Origin: Planctomycetaceae bacterium
GTDB lineage: Bacteria; Planctomycetota; Planctomycetia; Pirellulales; Thermoguttaceae
NCBI GenBank assembly: GCA_031267635.1
Contig: JAIRYX010000069.1
Coordinates: 1-11,984, forward strand
Direction of reading: 5' to 3'
Length of the DNA stretch: 11,984 nt
Positions 6,980-11,984 of this stretch are shown piece by piece. Made by a program: the position numbers and the translations under genes. Position 1 is the first letter of the stretch. Each line of letters begins with the position of its first letter. The notes under the pieces were generated by a model that was not told the DNA's origin, did no database searches, and was given only the letters and a program-made list of their open reading frames with translations.

Positions 6980-7714
6980 TTACCGAATAATCCTTTGTCC
7001 GCCTTGCGCTTGAATTTCAAAATTTTGTTTTCCCAACCAAGTTGGCGAGCCAAAAAAAAATGCCGGATCGTTCTGGTTCGGATCGGGTTGACGATTACCG
7101 ATTCGTAAAATTGCCATCGGTCGTCCGAATTTTTTTGCCGCTTCGAGCGGATTTTCTTCCGGTTGTAATTCTTCCGACAATGCTATCCGCTCTTTGCCGC
7201 TTGTCGGCTGCGCTTTGAACGGGGCTTCCAAATAAATAATTCGCGTTACTAATCGACCACTTATCGCAATTTCCAAATCTTCTTGCGTGATTTCAATTTC
7301 TACCGGAAATTCCGCTTCTTTTCCTGCCGGAGGATAAAGCCGATCAATAGTTTCAATACTTGGATACAGTTCTTTTCCGGCATGATACGGAATATTTGTA
7401 AGCTGAAAACGATACACGTTTCCGACAAGCAAACCAATTTGAAACGGTGCGGTTTCCGGCAAAAGAAATTCACCGTTTATCGCAAACGCCGTTTTCGTTC
7501 CTTGCGGTAAAAGAAATCTTACTTGCTGAAAATAACCTTGCACAGGAAGCGGCTGCAAAAGCGTTCCCTGACCGACAACGCCAATCGGCAAACGATTCGG
7601 ATATAAAGGATGTCCCGCTTGTTGAGCGAACGTTCGCGACAAAAGAATAAAATTCAAAATTACAAACAAAACGCTGCCGATTCTCTTTTTATAACCGCAC
7701 TTGAAAATACTCAT
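6980..7714 (-). CDS. Secreted protein of unknown function (paralogue of the next gene upstream)
   Basis: A 244-residue exported protein that I cannot assign a function. It has a typical signal peptide: basic N-region (KCGYKKR, 5-11), hydrophobic core at 13-25, and TFA before a probable cleavage after residue 30. The mature part resembles the product of 7991-8683: YRFQLTNIP matches YRVKLSNVP, LYPSIE matches YYPTIE, GRLVTRIIYLEAP matches GNFVTKVIYLPDP, and MAILRIGNR matches LAIVRLGNK. It differs by a longer C-terminus ending near FEIQAQGGQRIIR and a divergent stretch before the last shared motif. I placed the start at ATG 7714 because AAAGGAAG precedes it; starting at 7783 would add 23 residues ahead of the signal peptide without a ribosome-binding site. 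The same-strand paralogue, the lipoprotein gene beyond the MITE and the divergent LolA-like gene suggest an envelope role. Confidence 0.75.
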   Translation of the reverse strand: MSIFKCGYKKRIGSVLFVILNFILLSRTFAQQAGHPLYPNRLPIGVVGQGTLLQPLPVQGYFQQVRFLLPQGTKTAFAINGEFLLPETAPFQIGLLVGNVYRFQLTNIPYHAGKELYPSIETIDRLYPPAGKEAEFPVEIEITQEDLEIAISGRLVTRIIYLEAPFKAQPTSGKERIALSEELQPEENPLEAAKKFGRPMAILRIGNRQPDPNQNDPAFFFGSPTWLGKQNFEIQAQGGQRIIR

Positions 7715-7781
7715 TGTTCGCTTCCTTTCGAGCAATTTTTGATAGTAAATAAAATTGAAATATTTTTTAGACAAGATTGAC

Positions 7782-7810
7782 ATAATATATATATCACTTG
7801 ACGACGTCGA
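7782..7810 (-). promoter_or_regulatory. Candidate promoter for the 7714-6980 gene
   Basis: On the minus strand TCGACG (7810-7805, four of six -35 consensus bases) is followed after 17 bases by TATTAT (7787-7782, five of six -10 bases), predicting a start near 7775 and a leader of about 60 bases. The -35 box overlaps a perfect palindrome CGACGTCG (7802-7809), which could be an operator or chance. A promoter here fits the terminator just upstream, which should uncouple this gene from its paralogue. Confidence 0.4.
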
Positions 7811-7917
7811 AAAAAATATGTTTTAATTTTTTACTTCCTATCATATATCATTCATTTTCTAAAAAAATTTTTGCGCAAAACTTTATATTTCTTCGTAATA
7901 GGAAAAATTGTTTGAGA

Positions 7918-7970
7918 TATTCAAAAACAGGTTGCGCAATGTTTCACCGAACTTTGCCAACCTGTTTTAT
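7918..7970 (-). terminator. Intrinsic terminator after the 8683-7991 gene
   Basis: AAAACAGGTTG (7924-7934) pairs perfectly with CAACCTGTTTT (7958-7968), 11 bp. GCAA (7936-7939) with TTGC (7954-7957) extends the stem past one bulged base, leaving a 14-base loop. Read on the minus strand it lies about 20 bases after the stop codon and the descending arm runs into TTTTTGA, so it should end transcription of the upstream gene. T-rich sequence on the plus-strand side means it could act in both directions, though no plus-strand gene needs it. Confidence 0.75.
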
Positions 7971-7990
7971 TTTTTGACTTATCCGAACAA

Positions 7991-8683
7991 TTATCTTACG
8001 GCAGACGTTCCCAAATCTTTGTTTCCGAGACGAACAATGGCAAGGATCGAGCCGCGACGATCCGCTTCGGTGATAGGATCGGAACCCGGTTCCAACTGCG
8101 TATTGACAAGCGTTCCTACGCCCGCCATTGCCAAACCTTGAAATTCCGGGTCAGGCAAATAAATCACTTTCGTCACGAAATTGCCGGAATCAACTTGATC
8201 AAAATCATTATCGGTAAATTCAATCGGAATCGAATTGTGCGCTAAAAACGCTTGCGAACGAGCCATCGTTGCCGCAATTTCGATTGTCGGATAATACACT
8301 TTATCCGGTCGCGCGGGAACATTCGACAATTTTACGCGATAAATCGCACCTTGCGGAAAGTTTTGGCGGAATGGAATAATTTTCGCGTCGGAATCAAATG
8401 TACCCGGCACAACAACATCCCAATTCACGGTCAGTTCTTCGGGTGCGATAAAATGCAACTGCGAAGTCGATAATTGGCGGGAAATCGGCGCTACCGCAGG
8501 ACTTGTCAATGTTCCATAATCTCCGCCAAGCACGGTCACTCCCGTATTGATGGAACGTCCCACAACCGGACGTTGAGCAACAGGACGCAAACGCCCGAAC
8601 TTTTGTGCATCTGCTGTCGAGGTCAACACAAAGTTCATTCCCACGACCGCAATAACCGCCGCTACACTCATACTGTATTTCAT
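7991..8683 (-). CDS. Conserved secreted protein of unknown function, planctomycete type
   Basis: A 230-residue exported protein without known function. Signal peptide: MKYSMSVAAV then a hydrophobic core, with probable cleavage after TADA (residue 26). A glycine- and proline-rich linker leads to a domain with HFIAPEELTVNWDVVVPG, IYRVKLSNVPARPDKVYYPT, FLAHNSIPIEFTDNDFDQV, SGNFVTKVIYLPDPEFQ and a C-terminal ADRRGSILAIVRLGNKD. From memory, this set of motifs recurs strikingly unchanged in proteins annotated as hypothetical across planctomycetes; no search was run. The shape suggests a beta-rich periplasmic or outer-membrane-associated protein. ATG 8683 is chosen because AGGGGA sits seven bases upstream; the in-frame ATG at 8737 would add 18 charged residues ahead of the signal. 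An intrinsic terminator follows. It is clearly paralogous to the downstream gene and better conserved in the shared motifs. Confidence 0.82.
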   Translation of the reverse strand: MKYSMSVAAVIAVVGMNFVLTSTADAQKFGRLRPVAQRPVVGRSINTGVTVLGGDYGTLTSPAVAPISRQLSTSQLHFIAPEELTVNWDVVVPGTFDSDAKIIPFRQNFPQGAIYRVKLSNVPARPDKVYYPTIEIAATMARSQAFLAHNSIPIEFTDNDFDQVDSGNFVTKVIYLPDPEFQGLAMAGVGTLVNTQLEPGSDPITEADRRGSILAIVRLGNKDLGTSAVR

Positions 8684-8715
8684 CTCAGTTTCCCCTGATA
8701 CTTTTGCACTACCGA

Positions 8716-8729
8716 CCGCCTCACGGCGG
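8716..8729 (-). promoter_or_regulatory. Short perfect hairpin in the leader of the 8683-7991 gene
   Basis: On the minus strand CCGCC-GTGA-GGCGG forms a five-base-pair GC stem with a GTGA tetraloop, 32 bases upstream of the start codon and upstream of the AGGGGA ribosome-binding site. A TATATT box at about 8751-8756 on the same strand could be the -10 of its promoter, but I see no convincing -35. The hairpin is seen directly; an mRNA-stabilising or regulatory role is speculation. Confidence 0.3.
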
Positions 8730-8944
8730 ACAATCATTGCAAGTTTATCAAATATAAAAGTTTTAAAAATCCGCGTTATCTTTGCCGCGTTCTCAAAATT
8801 GCTCTGGCATTCGGAACGTTTCGACGTTAAAATTTCTCTTTAACGGAAAATGTTTTATTGTAAAACTCGTTCGCAACACAAACAGATACGTCTGAATCTA
8901 TTTTTCGGCATCGTATCTCCAATTCTTTGGAAAATTCAGAAATA

Positions 8945-9955
8945 ATGAAAAAGATGGAATCTATTGATGTTTTATATTCTTTTTATTTTACCAAATTTGC
9001 TTTAAATAAAAAAACAACTTTTCTTATTTATGCCGCTTTATTTTTCTGTGTTGTTTATTTTACACAAACAGGTACAAAAGGAAAACTTATCTTTGCGCAA
9101 AATATCGCCTTAACTTCACAAACAGAACCGCAAGGCGAGGCGGATTCGTTATTTCGGGAAATGCTTTCTTCGGTGGAAGGCGCGATTTCGGTTTCAGCGA
9201 GCATTCGCCAACAAATCAATTTATTCGGAACGGAATTTCATGGATTGGGTTCTTACCACGAATTGAAAACGCCCGAATTGCACGGAAAAGAGATGACGCG
9301 ATTTCGCTTGGAATTGCAGATTCAATCTCCGGCAACAGCAAAAGAAGTCGGCAGTCCCAATTCCATAACAATTGTTTGCGACAGAACCTACAAATACATT
9401 TATCGCTATATTTCGCTGGAAGACGAAAAATTTTTGGAAAGAATAGAAATTAAACGCCTGACAGACGCACTCGAAGCAACACGCCGTTCCGACATTCCGA
9501 TGGAAGTCGGTTCGATGTTTGGACTTGGCGGATTAGCGGGAATGTTGCGGGAAATGAGAAAACGGTACGATTTTTTAGAAACGCCGATACGAACTCAAAT
9601 CGGCGAGGAAAACAATAAAATCAATGTGCGAAAAATTCGTGGACAACTGAAACCGGCTTTAGCCAAATCGCTGACCGAAACCGTTGCGAACGCTAAAAAG
9701 CAAAAAATCCCGAACCACATTCCGACAACGATTGACGTCTTTATTGGCGATGACGACCGATTTCCGTTTCGCTTTGATTACTTTTGGACGGCGGACGCCT
9801 CGCCGCCTTCCGCCGAACGTTTCGGCTATCTTCTTTTTTACAACCAAGTTTTGCACGACCCTATTTCCGAAACGATGTTCGATTATTTTCCAAGCGAAAA
9901 TCTTTCACCAACCGACGTTACCGATCAGGTCATTAGTCGGATGTTGGAGCGGTAA
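8945..9955 (+). CDS. Secreted protein with probable LolA-like fold, planctomycete type
   Basis: A 336-residue protein with a long polar N-region, a hydrophobic segment (TTFLIYAALFFCVVYF, about residues 25-40) and a plausible signal cleavage near IFAQ (about 50-53). The mature part alternates strand-like segments as in LolA/LolB-type sheets: ISVSASIRQQINLFGTEFHG, RFRLELQIQS, SITIVCDRTYKYIYRYIS and a later FIGDDDRFPFRFDYFW. A predicted helical centre carries GLGGLAGMLREMRKRYDF. Similar proteins are widespread as hypotheticals in planctomycetes (from memory), and their layout of short helices in an antiparallel sheet suggests lipid or lipoprotein binding; this is inference. Start choice is uncertain: TTG 8927, ATG 8945 and ATG 8954 are all in frame and none has a strong ribosome-binding site. 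It is divergent from the secreted-protein gene at 8683, with a shared 261-base upstream region. Confidence 0.72.
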   Translation: MKKMESIDVLYSFYFTKFALNKKTTFLIYAALFFCVVYFTQTGTKGKLIFAQNIALTSQTEPQGEADSLFREMLSSVEGAISVSASIRQQINLFGTEFHGLGSYHELKTPELHGKEMTRFRLELQIQSPATAKEVGSPNSITIVCDRTYKYIYRYISLEDEKFLERIEIKRLTDALEATRRSDIPMEVGSMFGLGGLAGMLREMRKRYDFLETPIRTQIGEENNKINVRKIRGQLKPALAKSLTETVANAKKQKIPNHIPTTIDVFIGDDDRFPFRFDYFWTADASPPSAERFGYLLFYNQVLHDPISETMFDYFPSENLSPTDVTDQVISRMLER

Positions 9956-10330
9956 AGATAAATTCTTTCTTATCCGCTGATTCGACAAAAGATCGTCGCC
10001 GGATTTCTTTTTGCCAATTCGGGAATAAGCGGAAAATGAAAAATGCAATTATTACAAAGTCGCTTAAATTCTCTTTCATACCAACAGAGGCGTTTGCGTG
10101 CTTTTCCTCTCGGTTGGAATCGGGAGTTATTATTCCTGAAGCGGTGCGTTAAGAAGTTTTTTTCCCCAACACCACGCGATGATCCCGCTTGCTTTTTTCC
10201 GCTCTTCGGCGCGAGTTCCTCAAGAAAAGTTTCCTCGAAAGACTTGAAATTCTAAAGAAAAAAGGTTATAGTGACATTTCCAATTTTTTACACACCTTAC
10301 AGTTTGGACTTTCTCAAAAAGGAGAAAAAT
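9956..10330 (+). other. Intergenic region between the LolA-like and oxidoreductase genes
   Basis: This 375-base gap holds an inverted repeat just after the LolA-like gene, TCCGCTGATTC (9973-9983) against GAATAAGCGGA (10023-10033) with one mismatch. It has no T-tract on the plus strand and so is at best a weak terminator. A 70-codon frame from 10043 has no recognisable protein. The right part contains the promoter at 10244-10272 and the ribosome-binding site AAAAGGAG before 10331. Nothing else is recognised. Confidence 0.5.
10244..10272 (+). promoter_or_regulatory. Sigma-70-type promoter for the oxidoreductase gene
   Basis: TTGAAA (10244-10249) and TATAGT (10267-10272) each match five and four or more of the six consensus bases respectively and are separated by exactly 17 bases. 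The predicted start near 10279 gives a leader of about 50 bases ending in a strong AAAAGGAG ribosome-binding site. It is the best promoter match in the window. Confidence 0.55.
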
Positions 10331-11644
10331 ATGATTCCAAGAAGAAATTTTCTTGTGGCGGGAGCCGCAACAGCGGGATTGGTTTCGACATTTGGTTCGC
10401 CTGTGGTTCACGCGGCGGAAAGGGCGAAAAAGTACCGTGTTGGTCTTGTCGGAAGCGGTTGGTGGGGAACGAACATTCTCACGGCGGCGATTCAATCGGG
10501 AACGGTTGATCCGGTGGCGTTAGTGGATGTTGATAAAAATCAAGTTGCCAAAACGCTCAAAAAAGTTGAGGAATTGACGGGAAAAACGCCGAAAACTTAC
10601 GGCAATTACCGAGAAATGCTTGACGAACAGAAGCCGGAAATCGTAATTTGTGCAACGCCCGACCATTGGCATCCGCTTATCACTATTGACGCGGTGAAAT
10701 CCGGTGCGCACGTTTATGTCGAAAAGCCGGTTTCGCATACGATTCTCGAAGGCGCGGCAATGTGGAAAGCGGCACGCGCGGCGGATCGCAAAGTTCAGGT
10801 TGGAACGCATCGCCGTACTTCTCCGGCAAATATGGCGGCGATAGAATTTTTGAAATCCGGCGGCGCGGGAAAAATCGGCATGATTCGCGCGTTTGTGCAT
10901 TATCAAGGCGGCGCGGGGCAAGTGGCGCCGGATTCGGAGCCGCCGGAAGGACTTGATTGGGATCAATGGTGCGGTCCCGCTCCGCTCGTTCCTTACAATC
11001 GGCTGATTCATCCGCGCGGGTTTCGGTCGTTTTTGAATTTCGCGTCGGGGCAACTCGGCGATTGGGGCGTTCATTGGATGGATCAAATCAACTGGTGGGC
11101 GGGCGATAATCAAATGCCGAAAATGGTCGCTTCTACCGGCGGACGTTTCATTAAACAAGACAACACCGACAATCCCGACACGCAAAATGTCGTGTTTCAA
11201 TTTGACGATTTCGTTGTCGAATGGGAACATCGTTATTATGCCGGCAACGGTCCCGAACATCATAATGTTGGATGTTATTTTTACGGTACGAAAGGCGTTT
11301 TGCATCTCGGCTGGATCGAAGGCGCGACGTTTTATCCCGGCAGAGACACAAACTCCGAACCGTCTTGGCACGCCGACGCGAAACTGCATGAACCGGATCA
11401 GCAGAACATCCCGGAACTTTGGGCAAATTTCATTGATTCCATTGAGAATGACCGCTTACCGCTTTGCGATATTGAAAAAGGATTCCGCTCAACAACATTC
11501 AGCTTGCTTGGCATGTTATCGTTGAAAATCGGACGAAGCGTACGATGGGATCACGAAAAATTGCAGTGCATCGGCGACGACGAAGCGAATCAATTCCTCC
11601 GCCGCGAATACCGGAAACCTTATAGTTATCCGGAAATATCTTGA
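10331..11644 (+). CDS. Tat-exported Gfo/Idh/MocA family oxidoreductase
   Basis: A 437-residue NAD(P)-dependent oxidoreductase-type protein, probably acting on a sugar or sugar-derived substrate outside the cytoplasm. A twin-arginine signal opens it: RRNFLVAGAATAG (4-16), then a hydrophobic stretch, with probable cleavage near VHAA (26-29). The Rossmann dinucleotide loop is GLVGSGWWG (38-46), followed by an acidic strand end ALVDVDK. The family signature EKP is at 131-133, with Lys132 as the expected catalytic lysine, preceded by ATPDHWH. In the C-terminal domain GDWGVHWMDQ supplies His248 and Asp251, as usual for this family. Tat export with folded, bound cofactor resembles glucose-fructose oxidoreductase. 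ATG 10331 is chosen for the strong AAAAGGAG upstream and because it places RR at positions 4-5. It appears to be a single-gene unit. Planctomycetes carry many such paralogues, so the substrate cannot be named. Confidence 0.92.
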   Translation: MIPRRNFLVAGAATAGLVSTFGSPVVHAAERAKKYRVGLVGSGWWGTNILTAAIQSGTVDPVALVDVDKNQVAKTLKKVEELTGKTPKTYGNYREMLDEQKPEIVICATPDHWHPLITIDAVKSGAHVYVEKPVSHTILEGAAMWKAARAADRKVQVGTHRRTSPANMAAIEFLKSGGAGKIGMIRAFVHYQGGAGQVAPDSEPPEGLDWDQWCGPAPLVPYNRLIHPRGFRSFLNFASGQLGDWGVHWMDQINWWAGDNQMPKMVASTGGRFIKQDNTDNPDTQNVVFQFDDFVVEWEHRYYAGNGPEHHNVGCYFYGTKGVLHLGWIEGATFYPGRDTNSEPSWHADAKLHEPDQQNIPELWANFIDSIENDRLPLCDIEKGFRSTTFSLLGMLSLKIGRSVRWDHEKLQCIGDDEANQFLRREYRKPYSYPEIS

Positions 11645-11692
11645 TATACTTTTTGTACTTAAAATTTCGGCTTTCACTGAGGTCGTTATACC

Positions 11693-11861
11693 GTAAAATC
11701 CAGTTTGAACCCCATTCGTAAAACCGAAAACTCAAGTGCAATGAGTATATCCGAAAGATTTTATTATTGCCGCCCTTATTTGTCATATTTCCCTTAGTAG
11801 CCAACATAGCCCCCAAAACGCGCCCTTATGCCCTTATTTTTTAGATCATGGATTGTTATCC
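11693..11861. repeat. Partial second copy of the MITE core
   Basis: From 11748 to 11854 this matches 6639-6747 of the complete MITE: TATCCGAAAGATTT, TTTCCCTTAGTAGC and a 34-base block identical in both (11821-11854). Its 11761-11781 is also the exact reverse complement of the MITE's right arm. A possible degenerate left end, GTAAAATCCAGTT, begins at 11693, at almost the same distance from the shared block (55 versus 52 bases) as the real left end in the complete copy. No second arm or right terminal repeat follows, so it is a half or decayed element, just downstream of the oxidoreductase stop. Confidence 0.7.
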
Positions 11862-11888
11862 ATTCCACCCGTGAAAAATTGCAATATT

Positions 11889-11984
11889 GTAGGGGCAACC
11901 CTTGCGGTTGCCATGAATTGGGAATACGTTTACAAATTTGAAAACGTTTCTTCACAATCGAGCGACGGCAAGTGTCGCCCCTAC
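11889..11984. repeat. GTAGGGGC-type inverted-repeat element at the right edge
   Basis: Bases 11889-11905 (GTAGGGGCAACCCTTGC) pair with 11968-11984 with two mismatches, the outer eight bases perfectly. The left arm also folds on itself: GGCAAC (11894-11899) with GTTGCC (11907-11912). Elements with GTAGGGGCGACCCTTGCGGTCGCC-like ends are familiar dispersed repeats in many bacterial genomes (general knowledge). The ~55 bases between arms are AT-rich and non-coding. The right arm ends at the last base of the window. Confidence 0.7.

Noticed and set aside
7908..8141. 77-codon plus-strand open frame across the terminator
   Set aside because: It runs through the hairpin and antisense to the end of the secreted-protein gene; nothing supports coding.
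9973..10033. Terminator after the LolA-like gene
   Set aside because: The 11-base inverted repeat has a mismatch, a loop of about 39 bases and no T-tract, too weak to call.
10043..10255. 70-codon open frame before the oxidoreductase
   Set aside because: It has no good ribosome-binding site and no recognisable motif, its composition is unlike a gene, and it overlaps the promoter region.
10520..11389. 289-codon minus-strand open frame within the oxidoreductase
   Set aside because: It is the antisense shadow of a well-identified gene, with no motif or ribosome-binding site.

Overview
The window looks like chromosomal DNA from a member of the Planctomycetota, probably one of moderate to low GC. 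I infer this from three kinds of secreted proteins that resemble planctomycete-specific hypothetical families (a paralogous pair of small secreted proteins, a lipoprotein-like protein ending in a DUF11-type domain, and a LolA-like secreted protein), and from a Tat-exported Gfo/Idh/MocA oxidoreductase, a family greatly expanded in that phylum. The phylum call comes from remembered family resemblance, not from a search. Both ends of the window fall exactly in inverted-repeat elements, which is what a metagenomic contig broken at repeats would look like.

Layout. 1-170 is a GC-rich element with a long terminal stem. A plus-strand methyl-accepting chemotaxis protein follows (484-2763), then a non-coding gap with an imperfect inverted repeat. 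A plus-strand RsmD-type 16S rRNA methyltransferase (3078-3767) converges, with a 15-base gap, on a minus-strand uroporphyrinogen-III C-methyltransferase (4526-3783). That gene lies 39 bases downstream of a large minus-strand lipoprotein-like gene (6470-4566), and the two may share a transcript. Upstream is a complete 290-bp non-autonomous mobile element (6587-6876) with 17-bp terminal inverted repeats beginning GTAA and a perfect 8-bp target duplication, the hallmarks of the IS66 family. Next come two paralogous secreted-protein genes on the minus strand (7714-6980 and 8683-7991), separated by an intrinsic terminator. Divergent from them is the LolA-like gene (8945-9955). After a 375-base gap with a good sigma-70-type promoter comes the Tat-exported oxidoreductase (10331-11644). 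The last 340 bases hold a partial second copy of the mobile element's core and one GTAGGGGC-type inverted-repeat element.

How the genes may work together. The genes from 4566 to 9955 encode four exported proteins and look like a cell-envelope neighbourhood. RsmD, CobA, the chemoreceptor and the oxidoreductase are functionally unrelated housekeeping or accessory genes. I found no defence system, CRISPR array, tRNA or rRNA. The best-supported unusual items are the complete MITE with its target duplication and the uncharacterised secreted-protein cluster.
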